Assembly (NCBI RefSeq): GCF_032056465.1
Contig: NZ_DAMBCL010000004.1
DNA length: 64,000 nucleotides
From: Mobilicoccus sp032056465
GTDB lineage: Bacteria; Actinomycetota; Actinomycetes; Actinomycetales; Dermatophilaceae
Reading direction: 5' to 3' (one strand)
Position numbers and translations under genes: made by a program. The notes below the pieces were generated by a model. The model saw only the letters and a program-made list of their open reading frames with translations, ran no database searches and was not told the DNA's origin. Position 1 is the stretch's first letter, and each line of letters begins with the position of its first letter. Shown piece after piece: positions 33,830 through 42,940 of the stretch.

Positions 33830-34785
33830 TCGCGCCCCAGGTCCCGATGGAAGAGCAGCGTCGCGATCACCGGGGTGCGGAGCTCGGCGGCGAGACGCTC
33901 GGCGACGGCGACCGATCGGTGCTTGCCGCCCGTGCACCCGACGGCGAGCGTGATGTAGCGGCGTCCCTCCTTGAGGTAACCGGCGAGCATCGGCTCCATG
34001 AGGTCCACGGCCCGGTCGATGAACTCGGTGGCCTCCGGCTGCGCGAAGACGTAGTCGGCGACCGGGGCCTCGAGCCCGGTGTGCCCCCGCAGCTCGGGGA
34101 TCCAGTACGGGTTGGGCAGGAAGCGCATGTCGAACACGGTGTCGGCGTCCAGGGGCACCCCGTACTTGAACCCGAACGACACGATGGCGATGCGCAGCCG
34201 TGCCGACGCGGCACCGCCGAGCATCTCCCGCACCTTGGCGGTGAGCTGGTGGACGTTGAGGCCGCTCGTGTCGACGAGGAGATCGGCCTGCGAGCGCAGG
34301 TCGGCGAGCCGGATCCGTTCCTCCTGGATCCCGTCGAGCAACCGGCCGTCGCCCTGGAGGGGGTGCGGGCGCCTGACGCTCTCGAAACGCCGCACGAGCG
34401 ACTCGTCGCTCGCGTCGACGAAGACGACCCGAGGGTGGTGCCCGTGTTCCCGCAGCGTGGTGAGGGCCTGCGTGAACGCCGTGAAGAAGCCCCGGGTGCG
34501 CACGTCGACGACCGCGGCGAGGCGGTGGACCTCGGGACTGTCGTGCACGAGCCGCGCGAGCTGGGGCAGCATGCTCGGCGGCAGGTTGTCGACGACGTAC
34601 CAGCCCAGGTCCTCCATCGCGTGCACCGCCGTGCTGCGCCCGGCACCGCTCATCCCCGTGAGGATGATGAGTTCGCCGAATCGGGCCATGTCCGACTCTC
34701 CCGAGTCGCCCGACTCGTGAGGGTCCGCGCCCTGCGGGTCACGCGAACCGCCGCCGACACTCGTGGGGGTGGTCCGATCGGTCAT
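33826..34785 (-). CDS. rapZ: RapZ-family nucleotide-binding protein (YvcJ)
   Basis: 319 residues. After a polar 32-residue leader comes Walker A TGMSGAGRST (43-52), the DNLPP motif in WYVVDNLPPSMLPQ, then SFGFKYGVPLDADTVFDMRFLPNPYW and VGCTGGKHRSVAVAERL, the RapZ C-terminal signature. In E. coli RapZ controls a small RNA for glucosamine-6-P synthase; the actinobacterial role is not settled. Overlaps uvrC and yvcK by four bases each. Confidence 0.95.
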   Translation of the reverse strand: MTDRTTPTSVGGGSRDPQGADPHESGDSGESDMARFGELIILTGMSGAGRSTAVHAMEDLGWYVVDNLPPSMLPQLARLVHDSPEVHRLAAVVDVRTRGFFTAFTQALTTLREHGHHPRVVFVDASDESLVRRFESVRRPHPLQGDGRLLDGIQEERIRLADLRSQADLLVDTSGLNVHQLTAKVREMLGGAASARLRIAIVSFGFKYGVPLDADTVFDMRFLPNPYWIPELRGHTGLEAPVADYVFAQPEATEFIDRAVDLMEPMLAGYLKEGRRYITLAVGCTGGKHRSVAVAERLAAELRTPVIATLLFHRDLGRE

Positions 34786-36977
34786 GTCGTCTCCTCGCGG
34801 TCGCTCACGGCCTTCGTCCCGGCGTCCTGGTCCGGTGGCAGGTCTCTATCCTGCACCGCCGCGTGCGACGACGCGCCGGTGGTGAGGGGCGGGTCGTCGA
34901 GCACCTCACCGGTGAGCATGTCGACCGCGGGCGCCGGCGCCTCCCCCGACAGACGTTCCACGATGCCTCGCGCGAGGGCGGGGCCGATGCCCGGCACGGC
35001 CTCGATCTCCTCCACGCCCGCCGCACGCACGCGCTTGACCGAGCCGAACTGCGCGAGCAGCGCCGCCCGACGCGCCGGTCCGAGTCCCGGGATGTCGTCG
35101 AGTTCGCTGCTCGTCATCGCCTTGGAGCGCCGCTGACGGTGGAAGGTGATCGCGAACCGGTGTGCCTCGTCGCGCAGCCGCTGCAGGAGGAACAGCCCCT
35201 CGCTCGCCCGGGGAAGGATGACGGGGAACTCCTCCCCGGGCAGCCACACCTCCTCGAGGCGCTTGGCCAGGCCGATGACGGCGACGTCGTCGACGCCCAT
35301 GTCCTCGAGGACCCGCATCGCGGCCTCGACCTGGGGACGACCACCGTCGACGACGACGAGCTGCGGCGCGTAAGCGAAGCGCTGCGGGCGACCCGTGCGT
35401 GGGTCGATGCCCGGGGCCACGACCGGCGCCACCTCCCCCGACCCGCCCTGGGCCGCGGACTCGGACGCAGCCGGCGGAGTCGTCGCGACGCCACCGTCCC
35501 CGACCGCACCGACGGCGGCGGCCACGTCGGTCGAGGGGTCGACGTCGTCGCGGCGATACCGTCGGAACCGTCGCCGGAGGACCTCGGCCATGGCCATCGC
35601 GTCGTGGATCGGGGTGCCGGGCCGGGCGGCCTCACCGCTCTCGAGGCGGTCCCCCCGCACGATGAAGCGGCGGTATTCGCTCTTGCGCGGAAGCCCGTCC
35701 TCGAACACGACCATCGAGGCGACGACGTTCGTGCCCTGGACGTGCGAGACGTCGTAGCACTCGATGCGCAGCGGTGCCTCGTCGAGATCGAGCGCGTCCT
35801 GCAACTCCTCGAGGCTCTTGCTGCGGGCGGTGAGGTCGCCGGCGCGAGCGACCTTGTGCCTGCCGAGCGCCTGGCCGGCGTTGCGGCTCACCGTCTCCAT
35901 GAGGGCCCGCTTGTCACCGCGCTGCGGGACGCGCAGGTCGACCGCGGCTCCGCGCTGCCGGGTGAGCCATTCGGCGACCGTGCCGGGATCGGTGGGGGCG
36001 ACCGAGACGAGGACCTCGTGCGGCACCACCTCCCCGCCGTCTCCGTACACCTGGCCGAGGAGCTGCTCCATGAGGGACTCGTCGGTGTCGTCGAGCCCCT
36101 GGGAGCGTTCGAGGATCCATCCGCGCTGGCCCCGGATGCGGCCCCCGCGCACGTGGAACACCTGCACCGCGGCCTCGAGCTCGTCGCCGACGAGCGCGAA
36201 CACGTCGGCGTCGGTGGCGTCGGGCAGCACGACGGCCGACCGCTCGAGCGCCTTGGTGAGGGCTCCGAGGTCGTCGCGCAGCCGAGCGGCGCGCTCGAAG
36301 TCGAGATCGCCCGCGGCCTCCTTCATCTCCCGTTCGAGGCGGGTGACGAACCGGCCGGTGTCCCCCGCCATGAACGCGCAGAAGTCCTCGGCGATGGCCC
36401 TGTGCTCGGCCTCGCTCACCCGACCGACGCACGGGGCGGAGCACTTGTCGATGTACCCGAGCAGGCACGGCCTGCCCACCTGTTCGGCGCGGCGGAAGAC
36501 ACCGTTGCTGCACGTGCGCACCGGAAAGACGCGCAGGAGCAGGTCAAGGGTCTCGCGAATGGCCCACGCGTGGGTATAGGGCCCGAAATACCGCGTCCCG
36601 GAACGCTTTCGGCCGCGCATCACCTGTGCCCTGGGATACGCGTCGGCCATCGTGACGGCGAGATAGGGGTAGGACTTGTCGTCGCGGTACTTGACGTTGA
36701 ACCGGGGGTCGAACTCCTTGATCCACGAGTACTCGAGCTGCAGCGCCTCGACCTCGGTGGCGACGACCGTCCATTCCACCCGCGCACCGGTGAACACCAT
36801 CGTGCGGGTGCGGGGGTGCAGACCCGCCACGTCCTGGAAGTAGGAGGAGAGGCGGGACCGCAGCGACTTGGCCTTGCCCACGTAGATGACCCGGCCCTCG
36901 CGGTCGAGGAACCGGTAGACGCCGGGGTCGGTCGGGATCTCGCCGGGGCGGGGGCGATAGGTCGAGGGGTCTGCCAC
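34782..36977 (-). CDS. uvrC: UvrABC system protein C (excision nuclease)
   Basis: 731 residues. GIY-YIG nuclease at the N-terminus (GVYRFLDREGRVIYVGKAKSLR), a Cys-rich stretch (CLLGYIDKCSAPCVG), UVR motif, RNase H-like second nuclease with its DDH-type site (CYDVSHVQGTNVVAS, VVDGGRPQV), and helix-hairpin-helix motifs (IPGLGPARRAALLAQFG, VPGIGPALARGI). An Ala/Gly/Pro-rich insert of about 55 residues (near 472-527) interrupts the second nuclease domain. I start at the GTG 36975-36977 (MADPSTYRPRPGEIP): a -10 hexamer lies 7 bases before it and overlaps the GTG nine bases upstream, so the shorter, conserved N-terminus is right. Confidence 0.96.
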   Translation of the reverse strand: MADPSTYRPRPGEIPTDPGVYRFLDREGRVIYVGKAKSLRSRLSSYFQDVAGLHPRTRTMVFTGARVEWTVVATEVEALQLEYSWIKEFDPRFNVKYRDDKSYPYLAVTMADAYPRAQVMRGRKRSGTRYFGPYTHAWAIRETLDLLLRVFPVRTCSNGVFRRAEQVGRPCLLGYIDKCSAPCVGRVSEAEHRAIAEDFCAFMAGDTGRFVTRLEREMKEAAGDLDFERAARLRDDLGALTKALERSAVVLPDATDADVFALVGDELEAAVQVFHVRGGRIRGQRGWILERSQGLDDTDESLMEQLLGQVYGDGGEVVPHEVLVSVAPTDPGTVAEWLTRQRGAAVDLRVPQRGDKRALMETVSRNAGQALGRHKVARAGDLTARSKSLEELQDALDLDEAPLRIECYDVSHVQGTNVVASMVVFEDGLPRKSEYRRFIVRGDRLESGEAARPGTPIHDAMAMAEVLRRRFRRYRRDDVDPSTDVAAAVGAVGDGGVATTPPAASESAAQGGSGEVAPVVAPGIDPRTGRPQRFAYAPQLVVVDGGRPQVEAAMRVLEDMGVDDVAVIGLAKRLEEVWLPGEEFPVILPRASEGLFLLQRLRDEAHRFAITFHRQRRSKAMTSSELDDIPGLGPARRAALLAQFGSVKRVRAAGVEEIEAVPGIGPALARGIVERLSGEAPAPAVDMLTGEVLDDPPLTTGASSHAAVQDRDLPPDQDAGTKAVSDREETT

Positions 36978-36984
36978 GTCGGCC

Positions 36985-37007
36985 ACTGTAGGACCGGTCT
37001 CCGACAG
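36985..37007 (-). promoter_or_regulatory. RecA-NDp-like promoter of uvrC
   Basis: CTGTCGGAG (36999-37007), 8 bp, TACAGT (36985-36990), then 7 bases and the GTG. The first box matches TTGTCRGTG at seven of nine positions; spacing is exact. The transcript would be leaderless and run on through rapZ-yvcK-whiA. Confidence 0.6.
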
Positions 37008-37178
37008 CCCGTCGGTGCCCCGTCGCGCGGCCGGCGACGTCGCTCACGTCGAGCCGTCACAGGGCGGGTTTCCGACGCCGAGGGGGTGGCAATGCGACGC
37101 CGAGCGGCCGTTTCCGGGGGGCGAACGGTCCAATGAATGGCGATTGGGTCACGAATTGATCACAGCCGCGGCGCGGCT

Positions 37179-37208
37179 TTGTGTCGTCACCACATCGCCC
37201 CATACATT
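37179..37208 (+). promoter_or_regulatory. candidate livK promoter
   Basis: TTGTGT (37179-37184), 18 bp, TACATT (37203-37208), in the 310 bp region between uvrC and livK. It gives a leader of about 75 bases. An unusually AT-rich stretch (37135-37163) lies just upstream; the rest of the region shows nothing recognisable. Confidence 0.45.
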
Positions 37209-37287
37209 CCACCCACCCAGGCAACCGGGCGCGCGGGGCCGACGTGGCCGCCTCGCGGTCATCTCTCTTCCACATTCGGAGGCCCAT

Positions 37288-38514
37288 ATGACGTCCCGCA
37301 CCTTCGTCCGTACCAGCGTCGCTCTCGTCGCAGTCGGCCTCACCATGACCGCCTGCGGCTCCCGCAGCGAAGGCGGCTCCGGTGCCACCGGCGGCGGCGA
37401 GTCCGGCGACAAGACCGCCGTGATCGGTGTCATCGCCCCCCTCTCGGGTGATCTGTCCGCGATGGGCATCGGCATCCAGCACTCCGTCGAACTCGCGGTC
37501 AAGCAGGCGAACGACTCCAAGGCCATCCCCGGCTGGACCCTCAAGGTCGAGGCCAAGGACGACGAGGCCAAGACCGAGACGGCCAAGAACGCCGCGACCG
37601 CGCTCGCGGGCGACAACAACGTCATCGGCGTCGTCGGCACCCTCAACTCGAGCACCGCACAGAACGTGCAGCCGGTCCTCGCGACGGCGAAGATCCCGAT
37701 GGTCTCCCCCGCGAACACGAACCCCTCCCTCACCCGGGGCGCCGACTTCGCGAACGCGCCCAAGCGCGCCTACCCCAACTACTTCCGCACCTGCACCACC
37801 GACGACGTGCAGGGCCCGTTCGCGGCGCAGTACCTCCTCGAGAAGGGCATCAAGCAGGTCGCCACGGTCCACGACAAGAAGACCTACGGTCAGGGTCTCG
37901 TCGAGGCGTTCACCAAGGAGTTCACCGCCAAGGGCGGCCAGGTCGTCGCGGCCGAGACCATCAACCCCGACGACGCGAACTACCAGAACGTCCTCTCAGC
38001 GCTCTCGGCCAAGAAGCCGCAGGCCGTGTACTACGGCGGGGAGTACCCCCAGGGTGGCCCGCTCAGCCAGCAGATGAAGGCCGGCGGCCTCAACGTCCCG
38101 CTCGTCGGCGGCGACGGTCTCTACAACCCCAAGTACGTCCAGCTCGCCGGCGCCACCGCGACCGGCGACATGACGACCTCGGTCGGTGCGCCGCTGGACT
38201 CCCTCGCCAAGGGCAAGGAGTTCCTCGACGGCTACAAGGCCGAGAAGTACGACCAGGAGCCGGGTGCCTACGGCGCCTACGCCTACGACGCGGCCAACGC
38301 GATCATCGAGGCCCTCAAGACCTCGCTCAAGGACGCCAACAGCGTGCAGGACGCCCGCCAGGCCACGATCGACGCGATCGGCAAGGACGACTTCGAGGGC
38401 GTGACCGGCAAGGTCTCGTTCGACGAGTACGGAGACAGCAAGACCCGCGTGCTGACCGTCTACACGGTCGAGGGCGGGGACTGGAAGGCCACCAAGACCG
38501 GCGAGCTCAAGTAG
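37288..38514 (+). CDS. livK: branched-chain amino acid ABC transporter, substrate-binding lipoprotein
   Basis: 408 residues. A lipoprotein signal peptide ends in LTMTACGS, with the lipidated cysteine at residue 22, then a Gly/Ser linker. The type I periplasmic-binding fold follows (VIGVIAPLSGDLSAMGIGIQHSVELAVKQAN, split here: GVIAPLSGDLSAMG, then GVVGTLNSSTAQNVQPVLA and the C-terminal lobe with YYGGEYPQGGPL). GGAGG precedes the ATG at 37288 by six bases. It heads livKHMGF; ligand is probably Leu/Ile/Val but related amino acids or amides are possible. Confidence 0.93.
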   Translation: MTSRTFVRTSVALVAVGLTMTACGSRSEGGSGATGGGESGDKTAVIGVIAPLSGDLSAMGIGIQHSVELAVKQANDSKAIPGWTLKVEAKDDEAKTETAKNAATALAGDNNVIGVVGTLNSSTAQNVQPVLATAKIPMVSPANTNPSLTRGADFANAPKRAYPNYFRTCTTDDVQGPFAAQYLLEKGIKQVATVHDKKTYGQGLVEAFTKEFTAKGGQVVAAETINPDDANYQNVLSALSAKKPQAVYYGGEYPQGGPLSQQMKAGGLNVPLVGGDGLYNPKYVQLAGATATGDMTTSVGAPLDSLAKGKEFLDGYKAEKYDQEPGAYGAYAYDAANAIIEALKTSLKDANSVQDARQATIDAIGKDDFEGVTGKVSFDEYGDSKTRVLTVYTVEGGDWKATKTGELK

Positions 38515-38541
38515 CCACGCCTGGCACCGACCCACGGCAAT

Positions 38542-38577
38542 GGTGCCCGGGACGCGCATCCGCCCGTCCCGGGCACC
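38542..38577 (+). terminator. hairpin between livK and livH
   Basis: A 13 bp perfect stem, GGTGCCCGGGACG / CGTCCCGGGCACC, with a 10 base loop, 27 bp after livK. Such a structure between a binding-protein gene and its permease genes usually gives excess binding protein by partial termination or 3'-end protection. Confidence 0.7.
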
Positions 38578-38617
38578 GCCGGGTCACGGGCCCCCATCAC
38601 CCCATGGAAGGAGTCCG

Positions 38618-39565
38618 ATGGACGCCATCTCCGAGTTCCTCGCGGCCGCGCCGCAGCAGCTCGTCCTCGGTCTGAGCCTCGGCTCGCTGTACGCCCTCAT
38701 CGCCGTCGGGTACACCGTCGTCTACGGCATCGTCCAGCTCATCAACTTCGCCCACGGCGAGGTGTTCATGATCGGCGCGTTCGGCGCGCTGTCCACGTAC
38801 GTCCTGCTGTTCAAGGGCACGACCAGCCTCTGGGCGCTGCCGGTGATGATCGTCGGGGCGATGATCGTCGCGGTCCTCACCGCCGTCCTCATGGAACGCG
38901 TCGCCTATCGCCCGCTGCGCAACGCCCCACGGCTCGCACCCCTCATCACCGCGATCGGCATCTCGGTGTTCCTCCAGGAGTTCATCCGCCTGTTCTACGG
39001 CAAGGTGCCCGGCTTCTCCGACGCCAAGTCGCGCATCCCGTTCCCCTCGATCGAGGGCGTCACCGGCGCGCCGATCCCGTTCCTCGGGCTCTCGCTCCAG
39101 CGGCCGGCGCTGTTCACGATCGGGTGCCTCGTCGTCTGCGGATTGTTCCTCTGGTACTTCATCACCCACACGAAGTCCGGCCGCGCGATGCAGGCCGTCT
39201 CGCAGGATCCGGACACCGCCCGCCTCATGGGCATCGACGTCGACCGCATCATCGTCATCGCGTTCGCCATCGGTGCCGCCCTCGCCGCCGTCGCCGGTGT
39301 CGCCCAGGGCCTGCAGAACAACAACATCGACTTCCGGATGGGCTTCATGGCCGGCCTCAAGGCGTTCACCGCCGCCGTGCTCGGCGGGATCGGCAACGTG
39401 CCCGGCGCGATCGTCGGGGGTCTGACCCTCGGTGTCGTCGAGGCGTTCGCCGCGATGTACGTCGGGTCGTCCTGGAAGGACATCGTCGCGTTCTCGCTGC
39501 TCATCCTCGTGCTGGTGTTCCGGCCGCAGGGTCTGCTCGGAGCCCGGGTGGTGGATCGGGCATGA
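38618..39565 (+). CDS. livH: branched-chain amino acid ABC transporter, permease LivH
   Basis: 315 residues, about eight helices. LVLGLSLGSLYALIAVGYTVVYG and LINFAHGEVFMIGAF are the LivH N-terminal signature, and the cytoplasmic coupling loop (SQDPDTARLMGIDVDRII) and AAVLGGIGNVPGAIVGGLTLG are conserved. AAGGAG lies nine bases ahead of the ATG. Stop overlaps livM (ATGA). Confidence 0.94.
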   Translation: MDAISEFLAAAPQQLVLGLSLGSLYALIAVGYTVVYGIVQLINFAHGEVFMIGAFGALSTYVLLFKGTTSLWALPVMIVGAMIVAVLTAVLMERVAYRPLRNAPRLAPLITAIGISVFLQEFIRLFYGKVPGFSDAKSRIPFPSIEGVTGAPIPFLGLSLQRPALFTIGCLVVCGLFLWYFITHTKSGRAMQAVSQDPDTARLMGIDVDRIIVIAFAIGAALAAVAGVAQGLQNNNIDFRMGFMAGLKAFTAAVLGGIGNVPGAIVGGLTLGVVEAFAAMYVGSSWKDIVAFSLLILVLVFRPQGLLGARVVDRA

Positions 39566-41256
39566 GCACCTTCCTCACTCCCCCGTTCTTCGGCGGGCGG
39601 TTCGCCCACCGGGCCATCCCGGTCATCGGGCTCGGGCTCGTGCTGCTCGTCGTCGCGCCGTTCCTCTCGTGGTGCTACGACCCCGACGTGCTCGGCGACC
39701 TCACCTACTACGGCAACCCGGCCCCCATGCAGTACGGGATGCTCGCGTTCGGTCTGTTCGGCCTCGCGGTCCTCGCCCTCGACGTCGTCCCCGCGCTACG
39801 GCGGTTCGAGCCGTACATCACCGGCGGCAAGGCGCTCCGCGCCCTCGGCGTCGGGACGATGGTGTTCATGGCGGCCGTCCTCGTCATCATCACGGTGACC
39901 GCGGGCGGGCTCGTCAACGCCGAACCCGGCGCCTGGATCGCGTTCGCGGGCGGCGCACTCGTCGCCCTCGGGTCGGCCCTCGCGCCGTCCCAGGCCGACA
40001 AGGAGCTCATCCACGTCCGGTTGCCCGGATGGCTCGAGGTGACGATCCTCGTCGCCCTCGTCGCCGGGACGATGTTCCTCGTCGCCTACGCGCTGGGGAT
40101 CGCCGACGCCTCCCGGTTCGTCATGCTCGTCATCCACGTCGGGGTCGCGATGTCGGTCCTCGCGGCGGCGGGTCTGTTCACCTGGCTCGGCCTGCTCGCC
40201 ACCAAGCACAACCGCGTGCTCATGCTCGCGGCCTTCGCCTCGGCGTTCGCCTTCCCCCTCACCCAGGGCGGCTCCGACGCGAACATGTCGATCGCGACGA
40301 ACGTCCTCATCTTCGCCGCGACCGCGGTGGGCCTCAACATCGTCGTCGGTCTCGCCGGTCTGCTCGACCTCGGGTACATCGCGTTCCTCGGCGCCGGTGC
40401 CTACGTGGGCGCGGTCCTGTCGGGGTCGGCGTTCGCGACGATCGGGTGGACACCGCCGTTCCTCGTCACCGCGCTCATCGGTGCGATCTTCGCGTCGGTG
40501 CTCGGCCTCATCATCGGCTCGCCCACCCTGCGCGTCTCCGGCGACTACCTTGCGATCGTCACCCTGGCGTTCGGTGAGATCTTCCGCCTCACGATGTTCA
40601 ACCTCGACGGTGTCACGGGCCCCAACCTCACCCGGGGTCCCAACGGCATCCCGGGCATCCCCGAGCTCAACCTCTTCGGGTTCGACTTCGGGCAGACGCA
40701 CGAGCTCTTCGGCATCGAGATCACCCGGTTCTCGAACTACTACGTGCTGCTCCTCGTGCTCATGGCGTTCATCATCCTCGTGTTCCTGCGACTCAACGCG
40801 AGCCGGATCGGTCGCGGGTGGATCGCCATCCGTGAGGACGAGAAGGCCGCCGAAGCGATGGGTGTCAACGTCTTCGGTCTCAAGCTGCTCGCGTTCGCCG
40901 GCGGTGCGTTCCTCGCCGGACTCGCGGGCACGATCAAGGCCCACCACGACGTCTCGGTGACGCCCGACCAGTACCAGTTCCTCGAGTCGGCCTTCCTGCT
41001 CGCCGCGGTCGTCCTCGGCGGCATGGGCACCGTCGGTGGCGTCATCATCGGTGCCGTCGTGCTCAAGCTCCTCCCCGAGAAGCTGAGGTTCTTCTCCGAG
41101 TACCGCCTGCTCATCTTCGGTCTGCTGCTCGTGCTCATGATGCGGTTCCGCCCCGAGGGCCTCGTGCCCAGCGGCCGCCGCAAACTCGAGTTCCACGAGG
41201 AGGACGAGGAACTCGCCGAGAGAGTCCAGGAAGTCCACATCGAGGAGGCCCGATGA
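39562..41256 (+). CDS. livM: branched-chain amino acid ABC transporter, permease LivM with long N-terminal membrane extension
   Basis: 564 residues, against 425 in E. coli. The LivM core begins near residue 247 (NVLIFAATAVGLNIVVGLAG, LDLGYIAFLGAGAYVGAVL) and contains the coupling loop AIREDEKAAEAMGVNVFGLK and ESAFLLAAVVLGGMGTVGG. Ahead of it lie about 245 residues with some seven more helices and no motif I know. The C-terminus is acidic. ATGA overlaps join it to livH and livG. The extension may be general in actinobacteria; its role is unknown. Confidence 0.93.
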   Translation: MSTFLTPPFFGGRFAHRAIPVIGLGLVLLVVAPFLSWCYDPDVLGDLTYYGNPAPMQYGMLAFGLFGLAVLALDVVPALRRFEPYITGGKALRALGVGTMVFMAAVLVIITVTAGGLVNAEPGAWIAFAGGALVALGSALAPSQADKELIHVRLPGWLEVTILVALVAGTMFLVAYALGIADASRFVMLVIHVGVAMSVLAAAGLFTWLGLLATKHNRVLMLAAFASAFAFPLTQGGSDANMSIATNVLIFAATAVGLNIVVGLAGLLDLGYIAFLGAGAYVGAVLSGSAFATIGWTPPFLVTALIGAIFASVLGLIIGSPTLRVSGDYLAIVTLAFGEIFRLTMFNLDGVTGPNLTRGPNGIPGIPELNLFGFDFGQTHELFGIEITRFSNYYVLLLVLMAFIILVFLRLNASRIGRGWIAIREDEKAAEAMGVNVFGLKLLAFAGGAFLAGLAGTIKAHHDVSVTPDQYQFLESAFLLAAVVLGGMGTVGGVIIGAVVLKLLPEKLRFFSEYRLLIFGLLLVLMMRFRPEGLVPSGRRKLEFHEEDEELAERVQEVHIEEAR

Positions 41257-42221
41257 GCACCGCAGCCACCACGGCACACGACCCGGCCTCGCCCGACGGC
41301 ACCGCCGAGGCCATCCTGTCGGCGCGAGGCGTCACGATGCGGTTCGGCGGGCTCATCGCCGTCGACGACGTGGACCTCGACGTGTTCCCCGGCGAGATCG
41401 TCGGTCTCATCGGCCCCAACGGTGCCGGCAAGACGACGTTCTTCAACTGCCTCACCGGTCTGTACAAGCCCACCGAGGGGTCGGTCACGTTCGACGGGTC
41501 CGTCCTGCCGCCCCGCCCGCGGCGGGTCGTCAAGGCCGGGATGAGCCGTACGTTCCAGAACATCCGTCTCTTCGCCAACATGACGGCGCTCGAGAACGTC
41601 ATGGTGGGGCGGTACTGCCGCACGTCGGCCGGACCGCTCACCTCGATCGTCCACGGGCCCAAGTTCCGCCGGGAGGAGGCCGAGACCCGCGACCGCGCCC
41701 GGGAGCTCCTCGCCTACGTCGGGCTCGGTGGATACGAGGAGTACCTCGCCCGCAACCTCCCCTACGGCCACCAGCGTCGGCTCGAGATCGCCCGCGCCCT
41801 CGCCACCGACCCCAAGCTCGTCCTGCTCGACGAGCCCACGGCCGGGATGAACCCGCAGGAGACCCGGGACGCCACGGATCTCATCTTCAAGATCCGCGAC
41901 TCGGGGCTCGCGGTCGTCGTCATCGAGCACGACATGCGGTTCATCTTCCAGCTCTGCGACCGGGTGCTCTGCCTCGTCCGCGGCAAGACCCTCGTCGAGG
42001 GAACCCCCGGCGAGGTCCAGTCCGATCCTCGGGTCATCGAGGCCTACATCGGCACCGGCGACGACGAGGACGAGGACGGGGACACCTCGGCGGGCTCCGC
42101 GGCTCCCGCAGCCGTGCGGGAGGAGCCCTCGCGGGGGCACGTGCCTCCCCCGGCCTCGCCGTCCCACGGTGCGATCGGCAGCGAGACAGAGACCGAGACC
42201 GAGAAGGACGGTGGGCGCTGA
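41253..42221 (+). CDS. livG: branched-chain amino acid ABC transporter, ATP-binding protein LivG
   Basis: 322 residues, about 60 more than usual. Walker A GPNGAGKTTFFNCLTG, the LivG-type SRTFQNIRLFANMTALENVMVG, signature LPYGHQRRLEIARAL, Walker B LVLLDEPTAGMNP and the switch histidine in VIEHDMRFIF. The added C-terminal tail (from about residue 268) is Asp/Glu-, Pro- and Ser-rich and probably disordered. Overlaps both neighbours. Confidence 0.94.
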   Translation: MSTAATTAHDPASPDGTAEAILSARGVTMRFGGLIAVDDVDLDVFPGEIVGLIGPNGAGKTTFFNCLTGLYKPTEGSVTFDGSVLPPRPRRVVKAGMSRTFQNIRLFANMTALENVMVGRYCRTSAGPLTSIVHGPKFRREEAETRDRARELLAYVGLGGYEEYLARNLPYGHQRRLEIARALATDPKLVLLDEPTAGMNPQETRDATDLIFKIRDSGLAVVVIEHDMRFIFQLCDRVLCLVRGKTLVEGTPGEVQSDPRVIEAYIGTGDDEDEDGDTSAGSAAPAAVREEPSRGHVPPPASPSHGAIGSETETETEKDGGR

Positions 42222-42931
42222 TGGCGCTGTTGGAGGTCCGCGACCTGGCCGTCGCGTACGGCAAGATCGCCGCCGTCAAGGGCATCTCGTTCACGGTCGA
42301 CGAGGGTCAGATCGTCTGCCTCATCGGCACCAACGGTGCGGGCAAGACGACGACGCTGCGCACCCTCTCGGGTCTGTTGCGGCCGGCGAGCGGGTCGATC
42401 ACGTTCGACGGCAAGGAGCTGAGCAGCGTGCCGGCGCACAAGATCGTGTCGCTCGGCATCGCGCATTCCCCGGAGGGGCGGCGGCTCTTCCCCCGCATGT
42501 CGGTCGAGGAGAACCTCATGCTGGGCGCCTACTCCCGCAAGGACAAGGATCTGCAGACCGACCTCGACGAGGTCTACGAGCTGTTCCCGATCCTCGGCGA
42601 CCGGCGGGCGCAGGCGGCCGGCACGTTCTCCGGTGGTGAGCAGCAGATGCTCGCGATGGGCCGGGCGATGATGAGCCGCCCGCGGTTGCTGCTCCTCGAC
42701 GAACCGTCGATGGGGCTCTCGCCGCTCATGATGAAGAAGATCATGAGCACCGTCACCGCTCTGCGGGAACGCGGGACGACGATCCTGCTCGTCGAGCAGA
42801 ACGCCCAGGCCGCGCTCAAGCTCGCCGACATGGGCTACGTGCTCGAGGTCGGCAAGATCGTGCTCTCGGGCACGGGCCGGGAACTGCTCACCAGCGACGA
42901 GGTCCGCAAGGCCTATCTGGGCGAGGACTGA
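42221..42931 (+). CDS. livF: branched-chain amino acid ABC transporter, ATP-binding protein LivF
   Basis: 236 residues, standard. Walker A GTNGAGKTTTLRTLSG, the LivF block GIAHSPEGRRLFPRMSVEENL, signature FSGGEQQMLAMGRAMM, Walker B LLLLDEPSMGLSP and LLVEQNAQAALKLAD. Its ATG shares one base with the livG stop. Last gene of the operon, followed at once by a terminator. Confidence 0.95.
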   Translation: MALLEVRDLAVAYGKIAAVKGISFTVDEGQIVCLIGTNGAGKTTTLRTLSGLLRPASGSITFDGKELSSVPAHKIVSLGIAHSPEGRRLFPRMSVEENLMLGAYSRKDKDLQTDLDEVYELFPILGDRRAQAAGTFSGGEQQMLAMGRAMMSRPRLLLLDEPSMGLSPLMMKKIMSTVTALRERGTTILLVEQNAQAALKLADMGYVLEVGKIVLSGTGRELLTSDEVRKAYLGED

Positions 42932-42940
42932 GGACGACGA

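Noticed and set aside
36984..36986. GTG at 36984-36986 as the uvrC start
   Set aside because: It overlaps the -10 hexamer of the only visible promoter and adds three unconserved residues.
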